From Bradyrhizobium ottawaense (GTDB taxonomy: Bacteria > Pseudomonadota > Alphaproteobacteria > Rhizobiales > Xanthobacteraceae), in contig NZ_CP029425.2 of assembly GCF_002278135.3 (NCBI RefSeq), positions 1,464,001 to 1,528,000 on the forward strand: a stretch of DNA of 64,000 nt, given 5' to 3'. This document shows positions 43,723 to 51,445 of this stretch, in pieces. The position numbers were made by a program, and so were the translations under genes. Under the pieces are notes generated by a model. The model saw nothing but the letters and a program-made list of their open reading frames with translations, searched no databases and was not told where the DNA came from. How positions within the stretch are numbered: the stretch's first letter is position 1; the number at the start of each line of letters is the position of its first letter.

Positions 43723-44220
43723 CTAAAAATATTCCACTTTACCGAAATTCGGTTTCGGCGTATGTGTCGCTCATCCCGGCTTGACCTTGAGGGGCGATCG
43801 CGCGTCGTCACGTTTCGCGAGCCGGGTTGCGGTGGACGCGGCAGCGTCGGCACGAGATGGTAGCGGGCAGGGCGGGTCGTCCCTGTGAGCCCGAAACCGC
43901 GTGCGGACGAGCGACGCTGAACGCGTACGGCAAAACCGTGTGGTCCTGGCCGTCGTTGCTACGGTCAAGTCTTGCGAAGGTGCGAGCGAGCCCAACCGGG
44001 CGGACTGCATCATCCAATTCGCGGGGCGAGGGAGGCCAGAGGGAACTCGGCTCCCGGGAGAGCACGGCATAAGCCGTCCGACCACCGCGCAGGGAAGGCC
44101 GAGTGATCGGCACCACCTGTATGCTGCTGTGCGGTTCTTCCTGCGTGCGCTTTTCGCGCAGCGGACCGCGGGTGCGAGCCGGCACCCGGCCTTCCCTGCG
44201 CCCTCTTGGCTATGAGGGTG
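43723..44220. ncRNA. Structured noncoding element, candidate repeated RNA or mobile unit
   Basis: About 500 nt with no acceptable reading frame but dense inverted repeats. A perfect 13-bp stem GCAGGGAAGGCCG/CGGCCTTCCCTGC (44089-44101 with 44187-44199) closes a ~111-nt domain containing CGGGTGC-GAGCCG-GCACCCG (44169-44188). Just before it are ACGGC-ATAA-GCCGT (44064-44077) and the palindrome CTCCCGGGAG (44051-44060). The left part begins AT-rich (AAAAATATTCCACTTTACC). From memory, not verified here, similar blocks recur in Bradyrhizobiaceae genomes. The function, strand and exact borders are unknown; the borders given follow the AT-rich start and the end of the last stem. Confidence 0.5.
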
Positions 44221-44308
44221 GCGAGATCAAGCAAAGCTCGGGCGAAATCCGCCGCGAGGACGAGAAGGCATGTCCGCGACTTGAGCTGTGTGCCGCAATC
44301 TCGATCTC

Positions 44309-44397
44309 GTAGGGTGAGCAAAGCGGAAGCGTGCCCACCATCCTCGCACCGCAATTGAATTGGTGGGCACGGCGCTGTGCGCCTTTGCCCACCCTAC
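44309..44397. repeat. Palindromic repeat family A, copy 4
   Basis: GTAGGGTGAGCAAAG (44309-44323, one change) and CTTTGCCCACCCTAC (44383-44397), inner GTGCCCACC/GGTGGGCAC. With copy 3 it brackets the structured element. Confidence 0.9.
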
Positions 44398-44446
44398 GGC
44401 ACTGCAGCTGGGATGTGCATTGGAGCATCGCGATGCCGCCTCATAC

Positions 44447-44515
44447 TCGTCATTGAGGGGCTCTTGCGACGAAGCAATCCAGAGTCTTTCCGAGGAGGGA
44501 TTCTGGATTGCTTCC
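44447..44515. repeat. Palindromic repeat family C
   Basis: Arms GAAGCAATCCAGA (44471-44483) and TCTGGATTGCTTC (44502-44514) are a perfect 13-bp inverted repeat around a purine-rich loop, preceded by CTCGTCATTGAGG. Single copy in this window. Confidence 0.85.
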
Positions 44516-44581
44516 GCCTTCGCCGAGGCTTCGGCGGACAAGTCGCGGCGCTTGCAACGACGCCGTGAAGAAAACGCATCA

Positions 44582-44626
44582 AACAAAAAGCCGCAGCTTC
44601 GGTTCTGACCCGGTCAGAACCGAAGC
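44582..44626 (-). terminator. Rho-independent terminator of the cytochrome c gene
   Basis: A near-perfect palindrome GCTTCGGTTCTGACC (44596-44610) / GGTCAGAACCGAAGC (44612-44626). On the minus strand it is followed by CTGCGGCTTTTTG, a usable T-run. It lies 23 nt past the cytochrome c stop. Confidence 0.8.
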
Positions 44627-44649
44627 CGAAGCTGTCGACGGATCCGTGC

Positions 44650-45045
44650 TTACTGCTTGATCTTCCCGTCCTTGTCGAACTGCGCGACATAGGCCCAGAG
44701 ATTGTTGATCTCGGTCTCGTTCTTGATGCCGGCGAACGCCATCTTGGTGCCGGGGATCTTGGCCTTGGGGTCCTTGATGTATTCCTTGAACACGGCCTCG
44801 TCCCAGGTGATGCCGGAATTCTTGTTCGCGTCCGAGTAGCTGTAGCCCTCGACCGTGCCCGACTTGCGGCCGTTGAGACCGTTGAGCTCGGGGCCGACCT
44901 TGTTCTTGGCGCCTTCGCCGATCGCGTGGCAGGCCAGGCATTTGTTAAACGATGTCTTGCCGGCCGCGACATCCTGCGCCATCGCGGCGGGTGCGGTGGC
45001 AATCATGGTGAGGATCGTCAGTGCGCCAAAAGTCAGTTTTGTCAT
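44650..45045 (-). CDS. Class I soluble cytochrome c (c2-like)
   Basis: 131 residues. Signal peptide TFGALTILTMIATAPAAMAQ, cleaved after AMA. Haem motif C36-LA-C39-H40, then AIGEGAKNKVGPELNGLNGR with the conserved GP and N-G-R, YSYSDANKNSGITWDEAVF, and the axial Met in IPGTKMAFAGIKN. This matches the small periplasmic cytochrome c family (cycA/CycM-like) that shuttles electrons to oxidases or from dehydrogenases. Divergent from glcD with a 280-nt gap. A strong terminator follows. Confidence 0.94.
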   Translation of the reverse strand: MTKLTFGALTILTMIATAPAAMAQDVAAGKTSFNKCLACHAIGEGAKNKVGPELNGLNGRKSGTVEGYSYSDANKNSGITWDEAVFKEYIKDPKAKIPGTKMAFAGIKNETEINNLWAYVAQFDKDGKIKQ

Positions 45046-45325
45046 CGGATGCTCTTCGTCTCTTCCCTGGTGGGTCTGGCCTGGTCAGTCTCTCGCCGGA
45101 TCGGCAATCGCCCGACCTGCCGGTTTTGGCAGGCCTGCTCGGCTTGGACAAGCCACCAAACCATGACAGGTTTCATGATTTCCGACTTGTCCCAGAGCGA
45201 ACTGGCGAAAGATGGCCGATCCGACTTTCGGATGGCCTACCCAAACACCCGCGGACGTGATTGATTTGCCGAGACAAATTGATCGTGCGGCGTGAGCCGG
45301 AAAGATATGCCATGAAGGATTTGAT
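45046..45325. other. Intergenic region, divergent promoters of cytochrome c and glcDEF
   Basis: 280 nt. An AT-rich part close to glcD (45255-45325) probably carries its promoter. No binding palindrome, repeat copy or open frame convincing enough to name. No GlcC-type regulator gene is adjacent. Confidence 0.45.
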
Positions 45326-46819
45326 ATGGCCATCATGATGCCTGCGAGCGACCAGGCGGTGCTCGCGCGCCGCGCCGAGATCGTTGCTGCATTGCGCGCG
45401 ATCGTGCCCGGCGAGGGCGTGATCGATACGCCTGCCGAGATGCGGGCCTATGAATCCGACGGGCTGACGGCCTATCGGCAGCCGCCGATGGTCGTGGTGC
45501 TGCCCGATACGACCGAGCAGGTCTCGCTGATCCTGAAATATTGTGCAGGGCAAGGTATCAAGGTGGTGCCGCGCGGCTCCGGCACATCGCTATCAGGCGG
45601 GGCGCTGCCGCTCGAAGACGGCGTGCTGCTGGGGCTCGGCAAGTTCAAGCGCATCCGCGAGATCGATTTCGACAATCGCGTCGTCGTCACCGAGCCCGGC
45701 GTCACCAACCTCGCCATCAGCCAGGCGGTCGCCCATGCCGGCTTCTATTACGCGCCCGACCCGTCCTCGCAGATCGCCTGCTCGATCGGCGGCAATGTCG
45801 CGGAGAATTCCGGCGGCGTGCACTGCCTCAAATACGGCATGACCACCAACAACGTGCTCGGTTGCGAGATCGTGCTGATGAGCGGCGAGATCCTGCGCAT
45901 CGGCGGCAAGGGGTGCGAGAACCCGGGCTACGATTTGATGGGCGTCATCACCGGCTCGGAAGGGCTGCTCGGCGTCATCACCGAGGTCACGGTGCGCATC
46001 CTGCAGAAGCCGGAGACGGCGCGCGCCTTGATGGTCGGCTTCGCCGAGGTCGAGGCCGCCGGCGAATGCGTGGCGCGGATCATCGGCGCCGGCATCATCC
46101 CCGGCGGCATGGAGATGATGGACAAGCCGGCGATCCACGCCGCCGAGGCCTTCGTCCATGCCGGCTATCCGCTCGATGTCGAAGCGCTGCTCATCATCGA
46201 GCTCGACGGCCCCAAGATCGAGGTCGACGAGCTGATCACGCGGGTCGAGACCATTGCACGAGGCTGCGGCTCGGTAACGCTGCAGATCTCCAATTCGGAA
46301 GCCGAGCGCAATCTGTTCTGGGCCGGCCGCAAGGCCGCGTTCCCGGCGGTGGGGCGCATCTCGCCCGACTATCTCTGCATGGACGGCACAATTCCCCGCG
46401 GCGCGCTGCCGAAGGCGCTGGCGCGCATCCGCGAGCTCGGCGAAAAATACCAGCTCGGCTGCGCCAACGTGTTCCACGCCGGTGACGGCAATCTGCACCC
46501 ACTGATCCTCTACGATGCCAACAAGCCCGGCGAGATCGAGCGCGCCGAAGCCTTCGGCGCCGATATCCTGCGCGCCTGCGTCGAGTTCGGCGGCGTGCTC
46601 ACCGGCGAGCACGGCGTCGGCATCGAGAAGCGCGACCTGATGCCCGACATGTTCAGCGAGATCGACCTCAACCAGCAGCAACGGCTGAAATGCGCCTTCG
46701 ATTCGCAAGGCCTGCTCAATCCCGGAAAGGTATTTCCGACCCTGCACCGCTGCGCCGAGCTCGGCCGCATGCATGTGCATGCCGGCAAGCTGGCGTTTCC
46801 TGATTTGCCGCGGTTCTAG
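45326..46819 (+). CDS. glcD: Glycolate oxidase subunit GlcD (FAD-linked oxidase)
   Basis: 497 residues, vanillyl-alcohol-oxidase fold. FAD-binding PCMH domain at about 55-235: VKVVPRGSGTSLSGGALPLE, DPSSQIACSIGGNVAENSGG, GYDLMGVITGSEGLLGVITE. C-terminal FAD-oxidase domain with NVFHAGDGNLHPLILYD and GGVLTGEHGVGIEKRDLM. GlcD is the catalytic flavoprotein of the GlcDEF complex, which oxidises glycolate (also D-lactate) to glyoxylate and passes electrons to the quinone pool. First of three genes; glcE follows after 71 nt. Confidence 0.95.
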   Translation: MAIMMPASDQAVLARRAEIVAALRAIVPGEGVIDTPAEMRAYESDGLTAYRQPPMVVVLPDTTEQVSLILKYCAGQGIKVVPRGSGTSLSGGALPLEDGVLLGLGKFKRIREIDFDNRVVVTEPGVTNLAISQAVAHAGFYYAPDPSSQIACSIGGNVAENSGGVHCLKYGMTTNNVLGCEIVLMSGEILRIGGKGCENPGYDLMGVITGSEGLLGVITEVTVRILQKPETARALMVGFAEVEAAGECVARIIGAGIIPGGMEMMDKPAIHAAEAFVHAGYPLDVEALLIIELDGPKIEVDELITRVETIARGCGSVTLQISNSEAERNLFWAGRKAAFPAVGRISPDYLCMDGTIPRGALPKALARIRELGEKYQLGCANVFHAGDGNLHPLILYDANKPGEIERAEAFGADILRACVEFGGVLTGEHGVGIEKRDLMPDMFSEIDLNQQQRLKCAFDSQGLLNPGKVFPTLHRCAELGRMHVHAGKLAFPDLPRF

Positions 46820-46890
46820 CGTCGGTCGCTGCGCCTCGCTGCAACGCGCCAAATTTGCTTTCCGTTCTAAACTTGGATACCGGCTGAGTC

Positions 46891-48129
46891 GTGGATACGC
46901 TTAAGGTCAGAGACGCCAAAGACGTCGAAGAAGTGGTGCGCGCGGCGATTGCCAATGAGCAGCCGCTCGAGATCATCGGTCATGGCTCTAAGCGCGGCAT
47001 CGGCCATGCCATGGCGACCAACGCCGTGCTCGACCTCTCCGCGCTGAACGCCGTCACTTCCTACGAGCCGAACGAGCTTATCATCACGCTCCAGGCCGGT
47101 GCGCCGCTGGGCGACGTGCTGTCGCTGATCGACGCCAAGAACCAGCAATTCGCGTTCGAGCCGATGAATACCGCGCCGCTGCTCGGCACGCCCGTATCGG
47201 GGACCATCGGCGGCATGATCGCGGCCGGGCTCGCCGGTCCGCGGCGGATCAGGGCGGGCGGGGCGCGCGACCATTTGCTCGGGGCGCACGCCGTCTCGGG
47301 CTTCGGGGACAGCTTCAAGACCGGCGGCAAAGTGGTGAAGAACGTCACCGGCTACGACCTCTGCAAGTTGCTCGCGGGGTCCTGGGGCACGCTGTCTGTC
47401 ATGACTGAGGTTACGCTGAAGGTGATGCCCAAGCCCGAGGCCGAGCGGACGCTGCTGCTAAGCGGCCTCGACGATGCCGCCGCCAACAAGGCGATGACCG
47501 CGGCGCTCGGCTCGCCCTTCGACGTCTCCGGTGCGGCGCACCTGCCGAAATCGGCGTTCCGGGCCAAGACCGACGGGCTTGGCGATCTCGCAGGCCAAGG
47601 CGAGGCCCTGACCGTGCTGCGGCTCGAGGGTATCACGGCCTCGGCCGCCCATCGCGCTGGCTCGCTGCGCGAATTGCTGGCGCCGTTCGGAACCGCGACT
47701 CTGATCGAGGACGCGGCGTCGGCCGCGCTGTGGGCCACCATCCGCGACGTGCTGCCGTTCGCGGCCAGCGGCGCGCTCGGCGCCTGGCCGGTCTGGCGGA
47801 TCGTCTGCCCGCCGGCCTCAGGCGCTGCGCTCGGCACGCAATTGGCGCGGGAGACGGGCGGCGACGTGATCTATGATTGGGGTGGCGGGCTGATCTGGGC
47901 GGCATTGCCGCCGAAGGGCGACGCGCATGCTCCCGCGGTGCGGATGCGTGCCAACGCCGTCGGCGGTCACGCAACGCTGATCCGGGCGGCCGAGGATGTC
48001 AGGCGCGATGTCGACGTCTTTCATCCGCAGGCGCCGGGCATTGCCGCCCTGAGCGAGCGGGTGCGCGCCAGTTTCGATCCAAAGGCCGTTCTCAACCGGG
48101 GCCGCTTGAGCCGAGGCGCTGTGGCATGA
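46891..48129 (+). CDS. glcE: Glycolate oxidase subunit GlcE (FAD-binding)
   Basis: 412 residues from GTG 46891. FAD_binding_4 domain: LEIIGHGSKRGIGH, PLLGTPVSGTIGGMIAAGLA, GGKVVKNVTGYDLCKLLAGS, WGTLSVMTEVTLKVMPKPEA. It lacks the C-terminal oxidase part of GlcD and serves as the second flavin-domain subunit. Its TGA overlaps the glcF ATG (ATGA, 4 nt), so the two subunits are translationally coupled. C-terminal RASFDPKAVLNRGRL is the usual end. Confidence 0.95.
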   Translation: MDTLKVRDAKDVEEVVRAAIANEQPLEIIGHGSKRGIGHAMATNAVLDLSALNAVTSYEPNELIITLQAGAPLGDVLSLIDAKNQQFAFEPMNTAPLLGTPVSGTIGGMIAAGLAGPRRIRAGGARDHLLGAHAVSGFGDSFKTGGKVVKNVTGYDLCKLLAGSWGTLSVMTEVTLKVMPKPEAERTLLLSGLDDAAANKAMTAALGSPFDVSGAAHLPKSAFRAKTDGLGDLAGQGEALTVLRLEGITASAAHRAGSLRELLAPFGTATLIEDAASAALWATIRDVLPFAASGALGAWPVWRIVCPPASGAALGTQLARETGGDVIYDWGGGLIWAALPPKGDAHAPAVRMRANAVGGHATLIRAAEDVRRDVDVFHPQAPGIAALSERVRASFDPKAVLNRGRLSRGAVA

Positions 48130-49448
48130 AGACCGAATTCTCACTCGCCCAGCTTGCCGATCCCGACATCGCGGAAGCCGACAAGATCCTGCGTGCCTGC
48201 GTCCATTGCGGCTTCTGCACCGCAACCTGTCCGACCTATGTGCTGCTCGGCGACGAGCTCGATAGCCCGCGTGGCCGCATCTATCTGATCAAGGAGATGC
48301 TGGAGAAGGACCAGGCGCCGACGGCGGAAGTGGTCAAGCATGTCGACCGCTGCCTGTCGTGCCTGGCCTGCATGACGACCTGCCCCTCGGGGGTGAACTA
48401 CATGCATCTCGTCGACCAGGCCCGGGTCAGGATCGAGCAGCGTTATGAGCGGCCTCTGGCTGAGCGGCTGCTGCGCCAGGTGCTGGCCTTCGTCCTGCCG
48501 GACCCGCAGCGCTTTCGCATGAGCATGGTGCTGGCGCGGGTGGCCCGTCCGCTTGCCGTTTTCCTGCCGACGCCGCGGCCCTCGGCGACGCCCGGCCTGA
48601 TCCAGCGCATCAAGGCGATGCTAGCGCTGGCCCCGCACCGGCTGCCGCCGCCGGGCCCCGCCGCCGGCAGTGTGTTCGCGGCGCTCGGCAAGAAGCGCGG
48701 CCGGGTCGCGCTGCTCCAGGGCTGCGCCCAGCAGGTCCTGGCGCCGCGCATCAACCAGGCGGCCATCAGTCTTCTCACCCGCCATGGCGTCGAGGTTGTC
48801 CTGGTCCGGGACGAACAGTGCTGCGGCGCGCTGACCCATCACCTCGGCAACGATCAGGATGCATTGGCGCGGGCGCGAGCCAACGTCGCGGCGTGGCGGA
48901 AGGAAGCGGCCGGCGAGGGGCTCGACGCCATCCTGGTGACGGCGTCCGGCTGCGGCACAGTGATCAAGGACTACGGCTATCTGCTGCGCGAGGATGCTGC
49001 GTTCGCCGCCGATGCGGCGAAGGTGTCCGCGCTCGCCAAGGACATCACCGAATACATCGCCGGCCTCGCACTCGAGCCGACTGCGCGACAGGACAACATC
49101 GTCGTCGCCTATCACTCGGCGTGTTCGTTGCAGCATGGGCAGAAAATCACAGGCCTTCCGAAAGAATTGCTTTCCAAGAATGGATTCGTGGTGAAAGATG
49201 TACCGGAGAGCCATTTGTGTTGCGGTTCGGCGGGGACCTACAACATTCTCCAGCCCGAGCTTGCGGGCCGGTTGCGCGATCGCAAGGTCGCCAACATCGC
49301 GAGCGTCAAGCCGGACATGATTGCCGCGGGCAATATCGGCTGCATGGTGCAGATTGCCAGTGGCACGTCAGTTCCGGTCGTACACACGATTGAGCTTCTC
49401 GATTGGGCTACGGGCGGGTCGCGGCCGGCATTGAACGCGCAAGTTTGA
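48126..49448 (+). CDS. glcF: Glycolate oxidase iron-sulfur subunit GlcF
   Basis: 440 residues. Two 4Fe-4S motifs: C25-VH-C28-GF-C31-TAT-C35-P and C76-LS-C79-LA-C82-MTT-C86-P. Two Cys-rich CCG domains follow (DEQCCGALTHHLG and ESHLCCGSAGTYNIL, with LLQGCAQQ and YHSACSLQHGQK before them). It takes electrons from GlcDE flavins and delivers them to the membrane quinone pool. The start is fixed by the ATGA overlap with glcE; the open frame extends upstream, but only as a shadow inside glcE. Confidence 0.95.
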   Translation: MKTEFSLAQLADPDIAEADKILRACVHCGFCTATCPTYVLLGDELDSPRGRIYLIKEMLEKDQAPTAEVVKHVDRCLSCLACMTTCPSGVNYMHLVDQARVRIEQRYERPLAERLLRQVLAFVLPDPQRFRMSMVLARVARPLAVFLPTPRPSATPGLIQRIKAMLALAPHRLPPPGPAAGSVFAALGKKRGRVALLQGCAQQVLAPRINQAAISLLTRHGVEVVLVRDEQCCGALTHHLGNDQDALARARANVAAWRKEAAGEGLDAILVTASGCGTVIKDYGYLLREDAAFAADAAKVSALAKDITEYIAGLALEPTARQDNIVVAYHSACSLQHGQKITGLPKELLSKNGFVVKDVPESHLCCGSAGTYNILQPELAGRLRDRKVANIASVKPDMIAAGNIGCMVQIASGTSVPVVHTIELLDWATGGSRPALNAQV

Positions 49449-49532
49449 GCTTTCAAGCCTGAGCTTTCCTCCGGAGGCGACGGTAGAACGACGCCCGATC
49501 GACCATTGTTCGTCGACAACAGGAGGACCACG

Positions 49533-49928
49533 ATGGCGAAAGCGAAGAAGAAAAAAAGCAAGAAGGCCAAAAAGGCGAAGAAGGCTGTAGCGGCGAAGAA
49601 ATCCGCGAAGAAGGCAGCCAAGAAGTCCGCGAAGAAGTCTGCCAAAAAATCCACGAAGAAAGCTGCCAAGAAAGCTGGCAAGAAAGCTTCGAAGAAGGCC
49701 GCTCCAAAGAAGGCCGCCAAGGCTGTGAAGAAGGCAGCCAAGAAAGCAGCCAAGCCGGCTGCACCGAAGAAGGCCGCGAAGAAAGCGGCACCGAAGAAGG
49801 CGAAGGCAGCTCCCGCGCCGAAGCCGTCAGCGCCGTCGCCAGCTCCGGCTCCCGAGCCGGCCGCCGAGACGAGCTGGGCGATGCCTTCGTCTTCTGCGGA
49901 AGCGGCACCGGCCGAGGGACAAGGCTAG
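49533..49928 (+). CDS. Histone H1-like Lys/Ala-rich protein
   Basis: 131 residues from ATG 49533, preceded by a textbook AGGAGG. MAKAKKKKSKKAKKAKKAVA opens about 100 residues of KKAAKKSAKK-type repeats made almost wholly of Lys, Ala, Ser and Pro. It ends in a Pro/Ala linker and an acidic-neutral tail (ETSWAMPSSSAEAAPAEGQG). Such proteins resemble AlgP and the eukaryotic H1 C-terminal tail and are thought to bind DNA non-specifically or to act as regulators; no folded domain is present. The DNA is internally repetitive, so length varies readily between strains. Followed by a terminator. Confidence 0.88.
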   Translation: MAKAKKKKSKKAKKAKKAVAAKKSAKKAAKKSAKKSAKKSTKKAAKKAGKKASKKAAPKKAAKAVKKAAKKAAKPAAPKKAAKKAAPKKAKAAPAPKPSAPSPAPAPEPAAETSWAMPSSSAEAAPAEGQG

Positions 49929-49963
49929 GTCCCATCCAGCGACCGCGATCGCCAACAACAGGG

Positions 49964-49995
49964 AAGGCCGCTGCGGTGACGCTGCGGCCTTTTTG
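49964..49995 (+). terminator. Rho-independent terminator after the H1-like gene
   Basis: AAGGCCGC...GCGGCCTT 8-bp stem with a 12-nt loop, then TTTTGC. It is 36 nt after the stop codon. Confidence 0.8.
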
Positions 49996-50322
49996 CATCG
50001 CCGCAGGGCCTCCGGAAGTCTTCCGTTCACGGCGCCTGTTTGATTCGTCGCCCGGATGCCACGCTAGCCGCCTTCCCCGTACTTGCACGGGTCCTGCCGT
50101 GCCCTTTGGAATGCAAATAATGTGATCGAGAAGACACACAGGCTGACAACCTTTCCTGGAATCGTCAAAACGCCCAAAAAGTCGGCAGATGCCCGTGATT
50201 TTTGCTTCACGGTCCCCATCCCTCAATCCAGATTGTCGCAGTAACGCAATTTTGCAGACAGGTCGTTTGCCCCGGGGGGCCTCCGGGATCCGACTGGGTA
50301 AGAACTCGCGATGGGGATCGAA
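49996..50322. other. Intergenic region upstream of the porin gene
   Basis: 327 nt without a supported gene. Contains AT-rich segments (50112-50130 and 50160-50215) consistent with a promoter and a long 5' leader for the porin mRNA. No known riboswitch or repeat recognised. Confidence 0.4.
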
Positions 50323-51339
50323 ATGAAAAAAGTGGCTTTGTTGGCAACGGCGCTGGCAATGGTGACGACGGGTTCGGCTTTCGCGGCAGACTTGCGCGTG
50401 AAGGCATTGAAGGCCCCGCCGCCGCCCGCCTTCGATCCCTGGGATATCGCCTTCGGCGGTGCGGTCATGAGCGACTACATCTTCCGCGGTATCACCCAGT
50501 CGAACCACAAGCCGTCGGTCTCGGCCTATTTCGAGCCGCGCTACAACGTCACCAAGGACCTCCAGCTCTATGTCGGCGTGGCCGGTGAGAGCATCTCCTT
50601 CCCGAACCGCGCCGCAGCCGAGATCGACGTCTACGGCGGTATCCGCCCGACCTTCGGTGCGTTCGCCTTCGACATCGGCGTCTGGGGTTACCTGTATCCG
50701 GGTGGGACCTGCTATTACGGCGCGCCGATCGACACCGCCGGCAACGCGCTCAGCGCGCAGTGCGCCGCGAACGCCCTGCTCAACGGCAACGTGATGAAGA
50801 AGGACGTCAGCTTCTTCGAAGTCTACGGCAAGGTGAACTACACCATCAACGACAACTGGAGCGTCGGCCTGAACGAGTACTACACGCCGAGCTTCCTGAA
50901 CTCCGGTGCGTGGGGCGACTACGTGTCGATCACCGCCAAGTACACTGCTCCGAGCACCATTTTCGGCTCCAGTGGCGTCGGCATGTATGTGTCGGGTGAG
51001 TTCGGCCGCCAGTTCCTCGGCACGTCCGACTCGTTCTACGGCACGGGCTTCGCCGCGCCGGGCTTCGCCGGTCCGTTCCCGAACGGCATCAAGTACGCCG
51101 ACTACAACACCTGGAATATCGGCGTCGGCTTCACCTACAAGGTCTTCACGCTCGACCTGCGTTACTCCGACACCGACCTGTCGAAGGCGAACTGCAACGC
51201 GTTCACCAGCGACTATACGGCGACCGCCAACGGCAGCTTCAGCAACATCAATCCCACCGGCGTCGGCTCCAACTGGTGCGGCGCGGCCGGCATCGCCAAG
51301 CTCTCGTTCGACCTGACGGCGATGACCAACCTGAAGTAA
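50323..51339 (+). CDS. TorF-family putative outer-membrane porin
   Basis: 338 residues. Signal peptide MKKVALLATALAMVTTGSAF, cleaved after AFA|ADL. The mature N-terminus FDPWDIAFGGAVMSDYIFRG and ITQSNHKPSVSAYFEPRYNV is characteristic of the TIGR02001/TorF family. Alternating beta strands rich in Tyr, Phe and Gly follow to the C-terminus (IAKLSFDLTAMTNLK). It would be a beta-barrel channel. ATG 50323 is chosen over 50311 because it gives a clean signal peptide and follows GGGGA. The last strand ends in Lys rather than Phe. A strong terminator follows. Confidence 0.88.
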   Translation: MKKVALLATALAMVTTGSAFAADLRVKALKAPPPPAFDPWDIAFGGAVMSDYIFRGITQSNHKPSVSAYFEPRYNVTKDLQLYVGVAGESISFPNRAAAEIDVYGGIRPTFGAFAFDIGVWGYLYPGGTCYYGAPIDTAGNALSAQCAANALLNGNVMKKDVSFFEVYGKVNYTINDNWSVGLNEYYTPSFLNSGAWGDYVSITAKYTAPSTIFGSSGVGMYVSGEFGRQFLGTSDSFYGTGFAAPGFAGPFPNGIKYADYNTWNIGVGFTYKVFTLDLRYSDTDLSKANCNAFTSDYTATANGSFSNINPTGVGSNWCGAAGIAKLSFDLTAMTNLK

Positions 51340-51363
51340 GTTTCTTCCCGAGACCATTTACGA

Positions 51364-51391
51364 GGGCGGCAGAGCAATCTGCCGCCCTTTT
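51364..51391 (+). terminator. Rho-independent terminator of the porin gene
   Basis: GGGCGGCAGA-GCAA-TCTGCCGCCC perfect 10-bp stem with a GNRA-type loop, followed by TTTT. It is 24 nt after the stop and 54 nt before the end of the convergent ABC transporter gene. Confidence 0.92.
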
Positions 51392-51445
51392 GCTTTATGG
51401 GGTGCGGGTGCCCAGCCTTGGTCGTCCGAGACGCCGGCCGGCCTC

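Noticed and set aside
43771..44215. Overlapping frames on both strands inside the structured element
   Set aside because: Compositions follow the GC-rich hairpins; no start signals, no motif and no preferred frame.
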